47,132 nucleotides of DNA, from the NCBI GenBank assembly GCA_030428385.1, contig JAUIDY010000037.1, positions 1-47,132 on the forward strand, given 5' to 3'. This document shows positions 1 to 9,799 of this stretch, piece after piece (the stretch's first letter is position 1; each line of letters starts with the position of its first letter). Source of the DNA: Rhodothermia bacterium. Lineage in GTDB: Bacteria > Bacteroidota > Rhodothermia > Rhodothermales > JAAAOL01. A program made the translations under genes and the position numbers. A model generated the notes under the pieces. It was not told the origin of the DNA, made no database searches, and saw only the letters and a list, made by a program, of their open reading frames with translations.

Positions 1-34
1 CCTCCGAGAAATGCACTTTACCTGATACCCGCGC

Positions 35-2161
35 ATGACGTTTCTCAACCCGCTGGCGCTGTTCGCCCTGGCTGCGGCGGCGATCCCGCTCATCATCCAC
101 CTGTTCAACTTCCGCCGCCCCAAGCGCGTGGACTTCAGTTCGCTGGCGTTCCTGAAGGAGTTGCAAAAAAGCACGATGCAGCGGGTACGCATCAAGCAGT
201 GGCTCTTGCTGCTGCTGCGAACGCTGGCGATAGCGGGGCTGGTGCTGGCGTTTGCGCGTCCCACGCTGCAAGGCGGCGTCGCCAGCCTTGGCGGGCGTCC
301 GGCGACCTCGATGGCGGTCGTGATCGACAACTCGCTCTCGATGACGCTGCGCGACGCGCAGGGCGGCTACCTCGACCAGGCCAGAGACTTGGCCACGGGC
401 CTCATCGAAGAAACCGAACCGGGCGACGAGCGCTTCGTCCTCACCACCGCCGACGCCTCGCAGGCCGCCCCGGCGAGCTACACGAACGAAGGCCCGGCCC
501 TGGACGCCGTGACTGACGTGGCGACCGCACCGGGCGCCCGAAGTGCCTCGCGGGCGCTGGCACGGGCCGCCGCTTCCCTCGAAGACGCCACACATCTCAA
601 CAAAGAAATTTACCTCATCTCCGACCTCCAGCAGCGCACCTGGACGGACTCGCTGGCCGCCGAACTACCCGACGACGTGCGCGTGGTGCTGCTCCCCGTG
701 GGCAACCGCACCTTTGGCAACATCGCCGTGACCGAGGTGGAGGTACAGAGCCGCATTATCGAAATAGGCCAACCCGCCCGTGTGACCGCCACGCTGGCGA
801 ACTACGGCCCCGAGCGCATCGAAGGCTATGTCGCCAGCGTCTACCTCGAAGGTGAGCGCGTGGCGCAGGCCACCGCCGACATCGAGCCCGGTGCCAACAC
901 CGCCGTCAGCTTCACCGTTACGCCGCAGCAGCGCGGCTGGCTCGCAGGCGAGGTGCAGATCGAAGACGACGCCTTTGCCTTCGACAACCAGCGGTTTTTC
1001 ACGCTGCATGTGCCCGAAGAGCGCCGCGTGCTGGTGGTGCAGGGCCAAGGCCAGCGGGCCGAGTTCGTCGAACTGGCGCTCTCATCGCGGCTGACGCAGG
1101 GACGCATTGTCTTCGAAACCGAAACCATCAGCGAAAACGCACTGACCGGGGCCACGCTGGGCAACTACGACGCCGTGGTGCTCGTCGGCCCCCGCGATTT
1201 GTCGAGCGGCGAGGTGGCTTCGCTGACCCGTTATGTGGAGGCAGGCGGCGGCGTCTTGCTCTTCCCGAGCCAGGGCGCGCAGGCCAGCGACTATAACGCC
1301 TTGCTTTCCGGCCTTGGCGGCGGGCGGTTTAGCGGCTTCAGCGGCGACTACGGCTCCGGGCGTTCCATCGCCACCTTCGAGCGCACCGACCTGGAGCATC
1401 CGCTGTTTGAGGGCGTGTTTGAGCAAAGCAGCCTCGGGCGGCAGACGCAGGTGGAAAGCCCCGACGTGTTCTACGCGATGAACTACACCCCCGGCGCGGG
1501 CAACGAGCAGACGCTGATTCAGCTTTCCAACGGCTTCCCGTTCCTCCACGAGCTCCGCCACGGCAGCGGCGCGGCTTTCCTGCTCAGCACCGCGCCCGAC
1601 CCCGCGTGGAGCGATTTGCCCGTGCGTGGCCTTTTTATTCCGCTGCTCTATCGCTCCATCTATTACCTATCGTCCGGCGAATCGGTGCAGGGCGACCGGC
1701 TGCTGGTGGGACACCCCGGCGAGGTGCGGCTGGCGGGAGCCGACGAGGGCGAAACGGTACGCATCCTCGGCCCGGACGGCGACGAGCAGACGCCCGAACA
1801 ACGCTCGCTTTTTGGCGCGGTGCTGCTGCAACTCGACGGCTCGATCCAGCAGCCCGGCATCTACAACGTGCAGGCAGGCGACCGGCTGTTGCGCCGCATC
1901 GCCGTGAACCTGGACAGCAACGAATCCGACCTCGCCGCTTTTTCGCCCGAAGAAGCCGCCGAACGGCTACAGGAACGCCTCGGCGTGCCGATACGAATCT
2001 TGGATGCAGGCACCGACGGTCCCGAAGCGGCCCTCGCCGCACTGGCTGCCGAAAGAACCGGGCGCGAACTGTGGAACGTGTTTCTAGGGCTCGCGTTGAT
2101 GTTTTTAGTCGCCGAAATGCTGGTTTCCATGCAATGGCGACCGGAGACCGTCGCAGCCTGA
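35..2161 (+). CDS. BatA-like membrane protein with von Willebrand factor A domain
   Basis: 708 residues. The N-terminus matches the BatA N-terminal domain: a membrane segment at about residues 5-24, the basic stretch FRRPKRVDFSS, and a second segment at about 56-75. A vWA domain follows, with a MIDAS-like DNSLS at residues 98-102. The middle contains a glutamine-amidotransferase-like fold section (VLVGPRDLSSGE, then YVEAGGGVLLFPSQG). A last membrane helix lies near residues 683-700. In Bacteroidota such proteins sit with MoxR ATPase and DUF58 genes and are thought to act in envelope or stress functions; the exact role is unknown. The ATG at 35 overlaps a TGA at 36-38 in another frame (ATGA), so an upstream gene probably ends here and is translationally coupled, but too little of it is present to identify. 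Confidence 0.85.
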   Translation: MTFLNPLALFALAAAAIPLIIHLFNFRRPKRVDFSSLAFLKELQKSTMQRVRIKQWLLLLLRTLAIAGLVLAFARPTLQGGVASLGGRPATSMAVVIDNSLSMTLRDAQGGYLDQARDLATGLIEETEPGDERFVLTTADASQAAPASYTNEGPALDAVTDVATAPGARSASRALARAAASLEDATHLNKEIYLISDLQQRTWTDSLAAELPDDVRVVLLPVGNRTFGNIAVTEVEVQSRIIEIGQPARVTATLANYGPERIEGYVASVYLEGERVAQATADIEPGANTAVSFTVTPQQRGWLAGEVQIEDDAFAFDNQRFFTLHVPEERRVLVVQGQGQRAEFVELALSSRLTQGRIVFETETISENALTGATLGNYDAVVLVGPRDLSSGEVASLTRYVEAGGGVLLFPSQGAQASDYNALLSGLGGGRFSGFSGDYGSGRSIATFERTDLEHPLFEGVFEQSSLGRQTQVESPDVFYAMNYTPGAGNEQTLIQLSNGFPFLHELRHGSGAAFLLSTAPDPAWSDLPVRGLFIPLLYRSIYYLSSGESVQGDRLLVGHPGEVRLAGADEGETVRILGPDGDEQTPEQRSLFGAVLLQLDGSIQQPGIYNVQAGDRLLRRIAVNLDSNESDLAAFSPEEAAERLQERLGVPIRILDAGTDGPEAALAALAAERTGRELWNVFLGLALMFLVAEMLVSMQWRPETVAA

Positions 2162-2238
2162 GAGGCTGTTCCTATTTGAGTTTGCCGGCGAGCAAAAGAC
2201 CCTTGCACCGCCCCAAAGCACAAATCTGATCAGCCTCT
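2161..2238. repeat. Possible inverted repeat after the BatA-like gene
   Basis: AGAGGCTG at 2161-2168 is the exact reverse complement of CAGCCTCT at 2231-2238, with 62 bases between. The loop is long and there is no T-run, so this is not a clear terminator. It could be a mobile-element remnant or chance. The rest of the 223-base gap up to 2384 shows nothing recognisable. Confidence 0.25.
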
Positions 2239-2384
2239 GGAAAAATCCGCATCCGCCACGGTGTGCCGCACGCATCACGCTGAAAACCCTGCGTGCGCAC
2301 ATTCACCCCCGGATCGGCTTCAATCATGGGCGCTAGGCTGCTCGATCCTCACTCCCGACGTGTCTACCGAAGCCTTCGTCATCT

Positions 2385-2963
2385 ATGTCCGTTACCGCCG
2401 ACGTACTCACCACGCTCCATCAAATCCTCCAGTTCGGCTTCATCGGCGTCACGTTTCTGCTGATGCTGGTCACGCTGGTGAACCGCCTGCGCGTCCGCGA
2501 CGTGGTGCTCACGTGGCACACGGGCTCGTTTTATGGCCTTCCGGTGTGGCCGCTGCTTTTCTTGACGGCCGTTTTTGGGTTTCTGGTAGCGGCGCTCCTC
2601 ACCAACCAGTCCATCGCGCCCGGCCTGTTCATCGGCTACCTGCTGGGGGGCATCTGCTGGTTTATGGCGGGCTGGCTCTCAGCCGCGGTGCTCGTCACGG
2701 AGCGCGGCGTGCTGCGCGACCCGAACCGTGTGGAAGAAGCCATCGCCTGGGAGCAAATCGTGGATTATTTTGAAACGGGCGAAGGCCGGAATCACCAGTT
2801 CGTCTTTTTCTACCTCGACCAAACCGACCAGCGGTGCCGCCTCGAACTGAGCGTGCCGCCGGGCCGCCGCCAGCAGTTTCAGCACCTCGTCACCCGCAAG
2901 CTCGACACCCGCTACAACCTCCCGATGCGGCAGGTGTACGGCAAGAAGGCGCTGGAAGGGTAG
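2385..2963 (+). CDS. Small membrane protein of unknown function
   Basis: 192 residues. Three hydrophobic segments are visible: about 14-32, 50-70 and 77-98. A soluble C-terminal half follows, rich in charged residues (AWEQIVDYFETGEGRNHQF). The arrangement of membrane helices followed by a small domain beginning 'TERGVLRDPNRVEEAIAW' resembles PH-like or DUF5673-type membrane proteins, where a short beta domain follows the helices, but I do not recognise a family with confidence. It lies between the BatA-like gene and hflX on the same strand with gaps of 223 and 107 bases, so it need not be in an operon with either. ATG start; no clear ribosome binding site. Confidence 0.75.
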   Translation: MSVTADVLTTLHQILQFGFIGVTFLLMLVTLVNRLRVRDVVLTWHTGSFYGLPVWPLLFLTAVFGFLVAALLTNQSIAPGLFIGYLLGGICWFMAGWLSAAVLVTERGVLRDPNRVEEAIAWEQIVDYFETGEGRNHQFVFFYLDQTDQRCRLELSVPPGRRQQFQHLVTRKLDTRYNLPMRQVYGKKALEG

Positions 2964-3070
2964 CACCTTCCTTCACCGATCCTGACACAAATCTTAACGG
3001 ATCGTAGACGGAACGAAGCACGCGCTTAGACTTTTGTGTATCTTGGAGCCACTTCCCGCTCGGCTCGCGT

Positions 3071-4420
3071 TTGTACCACGTATCATTACTGCCGTTGCAC
3101 ACCCCCTTATCCTCGCCTACCGAATCCGCTATTCTTGTTGGTGTCGTTCTGCCGGGCCTGTCCCGCTGGGATGTCGAAGACTCGCTGAATGAACTCGAAC
3201 TGCTCGCCGACACCGCAGGCGCACAGGTCACCGACCGGGTCATCCAAAGCCTCACCCAGATCAACCCTGCCACGTACATTGGCAAGGGCAAGGTGAGTGA
3301 GCTCAAAGGCCTCGTCAAACAGCACAACACGGACCTCGTCATCTTTGACGATGACCTGGCTCCGGTGCAGATGCGCAACCTGGAGAAGCAGCTCGACTGC
3401 AAGCTCATCGACCGCTCGGGGCTGATCCTCGACATCTTCGCCAGCCGCGCCAAAACCGCCATCGCCAAGACGCAGGTGGAACTGGCGCAGTTGGAATATA
3501 TGCGCACGCGCCTGACCCGCATGTGGACGCACCTTTCCCGCCAGAAAGGGGGCATCGGCACGAAGGGACCGGGGGAAACGCAGATCGAGACGGACCGCCG
3601 CCTCATCGGCACCCGCATCGCCACACTGAAGGAGCGGCTCGAAAAGATCGACAAGCAGCGCACGACGCAGCGCAAAGGCCGCGAGCAGCACACCCGCGTC
3701 TCGCTCGTCGGTTACACCAACGCCGGAAAGAGCACGCTGATGAACGCCCTCGCCGGGGCCAACGTCTTCGCCGAGAACCGGCTGTTTGCCACGCTCGACT
3801 CCACCACGCGCCTGGTCAACCTCGCACCGAACAAAGAAGTCCTGCTGTCCGACACCGTCGGTTTTATCCGCAAGCTGCCGCACAACCTCGTAGAGAGCTT
3901 CAAGAGTACCCTCGACGAAGTCCGCGAGAGCGACGTGTTGATGCATGTCGTCGACGTGACGCACCCGCGCTACGAAGACCACATCCGCGTGGTGAACCAG
4001 ACGCTGAAAGAAATGGAAGCGCTGGAAAAACCGACGCTGTTGGTGTTTAATAAAATCGACGCCCTGACGGAACATGGAATGGTAGGCGCGTTGCGAATGG
4101 AATACCCGGACGCGGCGTTTATCTCCGCCCAGCGCGGGATCGGGCTGGACGATTTGAAGACGGGGCTGCTCGGCGTGATCGAAGCCGACTTCGTGGAGCG
4201 CATCGCGTATGTGCCCGTAAGCGAGTCGAAGGCCATCTCCCACATTCATCAGGTGGCCGAAGTGCTCGCAGAAGACTACATGTATGCCCAGATTCCCGAC
4301 CAGGAAGAACGCCCGCAGGCGGTGGCGCGGCTCCGGTTCAGGGCCGCGAAGAAACATGCCAAGGACCTCTCGCGCCTGCTCGACCGGTTTTCTAACCTCA
4401 CCCCGATCCCCTCGGCGTGA
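3071..4420 (+). CDS. hflX: Ribosome-associated GTPase HflX
   Basis: 449 residues, the usual HflX length. An N-terminal HflX domain includes INPATYIGKGKVSEL, followed by a coiled glycine-rich linker (KGGIGTKGPGETQIETDRR at about 159-177) that is diagnostic for the family. The GTPase domain has G1 GYTNAGKS at 214-221, G3 DTVGF at 261-265 and G4 NKID at 327-330. HflX binds 50S subunits and splits stalled or heat-damaged ribosomes. The start is uncertain: the reading frame opens with TTG at 3071 and has no ATG before the conserved domain. A stop (TAG at 3005-3007) bounds it upstream, so either this TTG or the TTG at 3095 is used. A promoter-like TATCTTG lies at 3039-3045. Confidence 0.95.
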   Translation: MYHVSLLPLHTPLSSPTESAILVGVVLPGLSRWDVEDSLNELELLADTAGAQVTDRVIQSLTQINPATYIGKGKVSELKGLVKQHNTDLVIFDDDLAPVQMRNLEKQLDCKLIDRSGLILDIFASRAKTAIAKTQVELAQLEYMRTRLTRMWTHLSRQKGGIGTKGPGETQIETDRRLIGTRIATLKERLEKIDKQRTTQRKGREQHTRVSLVGYTNAGKSTLMNALAGANVFAENRLFATLDSTTRLVNLAPNKEVLLSDTVGFIRKLPHNLVESFKSTLDEVRESDVLMHVVDVTHPRYEDHIRVVNQTLKEMEALEKPTLLVFNKIDALTEHGMVGALRMEYPDAAFISAQRGIGLDDLKTGLLGVIEADFVERIAYVPVSESKAISHIHQVAEVLAEDYMYAQIPDQEERPQAVARLRFRAAKKHAKDLSRLLDRFSNLTPIPSA

Positions 4421-4435
4421 TCGTTGCGCCTACAT

Positions 4436-4486
4436 AAGTAAGGTGAAGAGACACAAACAGATGAGCTGTGTGTCCTCGCTTTACTT
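4436..4486. repeat. Imperfect 20-base inverted repeat downstream of hflX
   Basis: The arm at 4436-4455 and the arm at 4467-4486 pair at about 16 of 20 positions around an 11-base loop. An A-run (4492-4498) follows, so a T-run follows the hairpin only on the opposite strand. It may end or slow transcription after hflX, or be a degenerate mobile repeat. The rest of the 4421-4708 gap shows no gene or RNA that I can recognise. Confidence 0.4.
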
Positions 4487-4708
4487 CGGAACAAAAAAAT
4501 AACGTCAGGCTCGTCGGGGCGGTTACGATGGGCTTGCACCTTGCGGCAGAGATTCGTAACAAGAGGTGCAACAAAATCCCCCCGCCCATTCGTGTTACAT
4601 CTAGCGGAATCGCGCAACCAACCACGGAGCGCCTGCCTCGAAAACATGGCACCGTGCTTGCTGTAAAAGTAGATGTAACCAACGGCGGCCTGCCAAGCCG
4701 TGACTCCC

Positions 4709-5374
4709 ATGACCATTGAGCGTCTCATAAGCCGATCGACCCCGCCGCTGCAACCCAGCGACACCGTGGAGCATGCGCTGGGGTTAATGATGGAAGTACA
4801 GGTGCGCCACCTCCCGGTGGTAGACACTGAGGCCCACTTGCTTGGTGTGATCTCAGAAGACCAACTGCTGGATGCCTCCGGCCCCGACGCGCCCGTCCGC
4901 GACCTGCTCGGCCCCCGGGCCCTCAGCGCCATGCCCGATACCCACGTGTTCGACGTCACCAAAATGATCGTCCAGCACGACCTGACCACAGTGCCGGTCG
5001 CCAACGAGGATGGGCACTACATCGGCCTCGTGCGGCGGCACGACATCTTCGAGCAGTTCGCCCGCATGCTTTCCACGCAGGAAGCCGGGGCCATCCTCGC
5101 CATCGAAGTCGATCCGCGTGACTACTCGCTGTCGCAGCTCGTCTACACCATCGAGAGCAACGACGTCAAGATCCTTTCGATTGCCACCGAGATGCCGGAG
5201 GAGTCCGGCGGTGCGATCCGCATCACGCTGAAGCTGAACGTCACCGAGACGAGCCGCATCCGGCATATGCTGGAGCACCACGGCTACCACGTCGTGGCCG
5301 CCTTCAGCGACGAGCGCGATGACGAGGACATCCGCATGCGGATCGAAGAGTTTATGCGCTACCTCGAAGTGTAA
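4709..5374 (+). CDS. CBS-domain protein with C-terminal ACT-like region
   Basis: 221 residues from the ATG at 4709; a GTG at 4700 would add three residues. Two CBS motifs form one Bateman module: the first spans about residues 5-55 (VRHLPVV, LLGVISEDQLL) and the second about 65-115 (VFDVTKMIVQHDLTTVPV, IGLVRRHDIFE). The C-terminal part (about 125-200), with AGAILAIEVDPRDYSL, IRITLKLN and a histidine-rich MLEHHGYHVV, looks like an ACT-type regulatory fold. Such CBS-ACT proteins bind adenine nucleotides and are presumed sensors; no partner is apparent. The gene stands alone, followed by a strong terminator. Confidence 0.85.
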   Translation: MTIERLISRSTPPLQPSDTVEHALGLMMEVQVRHLPVVDTEAHLLGVISEDQLLDASGPDAPVRDLLGPRALSAMPDTHVFDVTKMIVQHDLTTVPVANEDGHYIGLVRRHDIFEQFARMLSTQEAGAILAIEVDPRDYSLSQLVYTIESNDVKILSIATEMPEESGGAIRITLKLNVTETSRIRHMLEHHGYHVVAAFSDERDDEDIRMRIEEFMRYLEV

Positions 5375-5402
5375 GCGCTCTTTTATATCAGATTTGTAAA
5401 CG

Positions 5403-5434
5403 AGGGAGGCTCAGCAATGCGCCTCCCTTTTTTT
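5403..5434 (+). terminator. Rho-independent terminator after the CBS gene
   Basis: GGGAGGC at 5404-5410 pairs perfectly with GCCTCCC at 5421-5427 around a 10-base loop; A5403 can pair with T5428. Seven T residues follow (5428-5434). This is a textbook intrinsic terminator 28 bases after the stop codon. Confidence 0.9.
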
Positions 5435-5447
5435 GTTCGTTCAAGGG

Positions 5448-5592
5448 TGTCATCTCGAACGAAGTGAGAGATCTCCCACATTGTGGGTTGGCACAACGCC
5501 TTTTTGGTGGCTGTGCTGATTAACACGTGGGAGATTTACTGACGTCAGTCGCCTTCGGCTCGTGTCTCCTCCTTTCATTCGTCGAGATGACA
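5448..5592. repeat. 145-base palindromic intergenic repeat, copy 1
   Basis: TGTCATCTCGA at 5448-5458 is the exact reverse complement of TCGAGATGACA at 5582-5592. Inside, GATCTCCCAC and GTGGGAGATT form a second inverted pair. The element has no coding capacity. It shares the 17-base string CGCCTTCGGCTCGTGTC (5550-5566) in inverted orientation with the element at 7838-7945 (7900-7916), and the same TGTCATC end, so both belong to one family. Confidence 0.8.
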
Positions 5593-5650
5593 CATTCGAG
5601 CGCTTCTTTTTGCTTCCCTGCATCCTTTCCTTGCATCATCAGTTAACCCT

Positions 5651-7737
<2,087 letters not shown>

Positions 7738-7758
7738 AACATGCTGGACGAAAAACAA

Positions 7759-7797
7759 GGGCCGCCTGGAGAATACAACTTCAGGTGGCCCTTCTTG
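7759..7797 (+). terminator. Terminator hairpin after thiC
   Basis: GGGCCGCCTGGAG (7759-7771) pairs with CTTCAGGTGGCCC (7779-7791) with GU wobbles, around a short AATACAA loop, followed by TTCTTGT. The stem is strong but the U-tract is interrupted. Confidence 0.7.
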
Positions 7798-7837
7798 TAC
7801 CGTTACATCCTACAAATCAGCCGGCATGCTTTCTGTT

Positions 7838-7945
7838 TGTCATCCCGGACTCGATCCGGGATCTCCCCGGTTAGCATGGTTGCCAGACTGAGAGATGCCG
7901 ACACGAGCCGAAGGCGGCTGATGAAATAATCAGGCCCGGCATGAC
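7838..7945. repeat. Palindromic intergenic repeat, copy 2
   Basis: It begins TGTCATCCCGG (7838-7848) and ends CCGGCATGAC (7936-7945), an imperfect terminal inverted repeat. CCCGGA/TCCGGG (7844-7849, 7855-7860) forms a hairpin just inside the left end, followed by GATCTCC. GACACGAGCCGAAGGCG at 7900-7916 is the reverse complement of a 17-base string in copy 1 at 5550-5566. Confidence 0.75.
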
Positions 7946-7972
7946 CTATACTCCACAATCCGACTTCACATC

Positions 7973-8212
7973 ATGAACGACCAGCAACTGCTCGCCCGCA
8001 TCACGCTTGACCCCAAGGTCATGGTTCGCAAACCGGTGATTAAAGGCACCCGGTTGACAGTGGAATACATCCTGGGCTTGCTGGCGCATGGAGCTACGGA
8101 AGCCGAGATCCTGGAAGAGTATCATCGCTTGACCCACGAAGACATTCAGGCATGTCTGCTCTTTGCCACCAAGTCGCTGTCGAGTTCAAGTTTTGTGCCG
8201 CTGGGCGCATAA
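7973..8212 (+). CDS. DUF433 family protein, antitoxin-like
   Basis: 79 residues, the usual size. The family pattern is clear: ITLDPKVMVRKPVIKGTRLTVEYIL, then LAHGATEAEILEEY and LTHEDIQACLLFA. DUF433 proteins are helix-turn-helix antitoxins, normally paired with a PIN-like toxin (DUF5615) directly downstream. No such toxin follows here, so it is an orphan, or its partner has decayed (see the next entry). It lies just 27 bases after a palindromic repeat. Confidence 0.9.
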   Translation: MNDQQLLARITLDPKVMVRKPVIKGTRLTVEYILGLLAHGATEAEILEEYHRLTHEDIQACLLFATKSLSSSSFVPLGA

Positions 8213-8519
8213 ACCATGCGTTTTAAAACGCGGACGCGACAACACAAACTGCTACCGCATCTGGAAGCTGCTTCGTGGACAACTCGAAGAAATCGACGAC
8301 CTGTTTTTCTCGCCCTATCTTCCTACGTAGAAAGCAAATAATAACGAGTACGCTTAAACCAAAGCTAGCAAAAACAAACGGTGAGCAGTACCATAAGGCA
8401 TAAACGGCAAACGGATTTGTGGCCTTACCGAACCACAATCATGCTGCGGATATCGCGAAAGTGGTCGCCGTTGGACACCGGTACTAGCTGCGCCATCACC
8501 GTTAATTGGGGGGCAATAC
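8213..8519 (+). other. Gene-free gap with a possible gene remnant
   Basis: This 307-base gap contains no full gene. A short open frame from ATG 8217 to the TAA near 8340 encodes about 40 residues beginning MRFKTR, which is not convincing. In another frame about 8236-8330 reads CYRIWKLLRGQLEEIDDLF and ends at a stop, which looks like the C-terminal end of a lost gene. The first residues MRF recall the start of DUF5615 toxins, but nothing after that matches. No RNA gene or terminator is evident. Confidence 0.35.
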
Positions 8520-9719
8520 ATGACGAGCCTAACCAGACGCGCATTTATTCGCACTGCTGCTGCTGGCAGTGCCTTCCTGGCCCTGGGCGGGCAGGGCAAG
8601 GGTCCCGTGTCGCTCAAAAACGAACCGCTCCGGTCAATTCGGCCCGGCGAGGTCTGGCTGGATACCGCCGGTAAGCCCATTCAGGCGCACGGCGGCTCGA
8701 TCATGCAGATCGGTGATGTCTTTTACTGGTACGGGGAAGACAAGGAACGCACGCTTTCCGGTGACAGGATTCGGGAATTCTGGCACTGGGGGATGCGCTG
8801 CTACTCGTCCACGGACCTTTATAACTGGACTGACCTCGGAACGATCATCCCTCCCGACCTTGAAGATCCCGGCTCGCCCCTGGCCCCCAGTAGCCTCGCC
8901 GATCGGCCCCACATCATCTACAACCGGCGCACCAAGAAATTCGTCTGCTGGATCAAGATCATGCACCCCGAAGACTGGTCTCAGTCGCGCACCGTGCTAG
9001 TCGCCGACGACATCCAGGGGCCTTATCAGATGGTGGGACGGGACATCAAGCCACTGGGCATGAGCGCGGGTGATTTTGATCTGGTCATCGCCCACGATGA
9101 CAAAGCCTATATGATTTTCGAGCGCGTCCACACCGAAATGATCGTCGCCGATTTGACCGACGACTACACGGGGTTCACCGGCTACTATTCAACCCACTTC
9201 CCCCAGACACAACCGCCCTTCACACGAGAAGCACCCGCCTATTTCACGCGTGGCGGCAAGCATTATCTCCTGACATCGGGTACCAGTGGGTATCACGCCA
9301 ATCCCTCGCTCGCGGCTGTCGCGGACACGTACCACGGCCCCTGGACGATGCTGGGGGATGCGCACCGGAATGACCAGACGGCCACTTCTTTCAATTCGCA
9401 GATCTCTTCGGTGTTTAAACACCCGGCAAAGAAGGATCTGTATATCGCGCTGGCAGATCGCTGGATCTACAACCTGCCCGAGTTAGAAGGCCCCTCGTTC
9501 TACACCGGCGAAGCCTCGCGGCGTTTTCAGGGCTACTACGAAAAGCAGTTTGCGCCCGGCGGGTCTACCCTGACGCCCGAAGAAGAAGCAGAGTTGCGCA
9601 AGCTCGAAGGACAGATCGAACCATCGCTGGCCCGCTATGTGTGGCTGCCGATTCGGTTCGACGGGGATCGCCCGTACATCGAATGGCGGGACGAGTGGAG
9701 CCTGGATGAGTTCGAGTAG
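8520..9719 (+). CDS. Tat-exported GH43-like glycoside hydrolase
   Basis: 399 residues. A twin-arginine signal (TRRAFIRTAAAGSAFLALGG, residues 5-24) opens the protein. The body is a five-bladed-propeller type sequence with features of family 43: LDTAGKPIQAHGGSIMQ, YWYGEDK, CYSSTDLYNWTDLG, DRPHIIYNRRTKKFVCW and YYLLTSGTSGYHANP-like motifs. The opening block is most like the exo-beta-1,3-galactanase group (GH43 subfamily 24), so a periplasmic or secreted galactan-type exo-glycosidase is a reasonable guess. The subfamily cannot be fixed by eye. A GGGG lies about 8 bases before the ATG. It is isolated, with no transporter nearby, and converges on the effector module. Confidence 0.8.
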   Translation: MTSLTRRAFIRTAAAGSAFLALGGQGKGPVSLKNEPLRSIRPGEVWLDTAGKPIQAHGGSIMQIGDVFYWYGEDKERTLSGDRIREFWHWGMRCYSSTDLYNWTDLGTIIPPDLEDPGSPLAPSSLADRPHIIYNRRTKKFVCWIKIMHPEDWSQSRTVLVADDIQGPYQMVGRDIKPLGMSAGDFDLVIAHDDKAYMIFERVHTEMIVADLTDDYTGFTGYYSTHFPQTQPPFTREAPAYFTRGGKHYLLTSGTSGYHANPSLAAVADTYHGPWTMLGDAHRNDQTATSFNSQISSVFKHPAKKDLYIALADRWIYNLPELEGPSFYTGEASRRFQGYYEKQFAPGGSTLTPEEEAELRKLEGQIEPSLARYVWLPIRFDGDRPYIEWRDEWSLDEFE

Positions 9720-9799
9720 AAGGAATATGCGTTGTTGTCAACCCAACGGACCAGATTCCTCGTGCTGCTTGGCGAGATGAGCCGTGTGGGCGCTTCCCC

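Noticed and set aside
3107-4357. Long open frame on the minus strand opposite hflX (416 codons)
   Set aside because: It is the antisense shadow of a clear HflX gene; the translation has no domain and is rich in His/Arg/Val as expected from reversed GC-rich codons.
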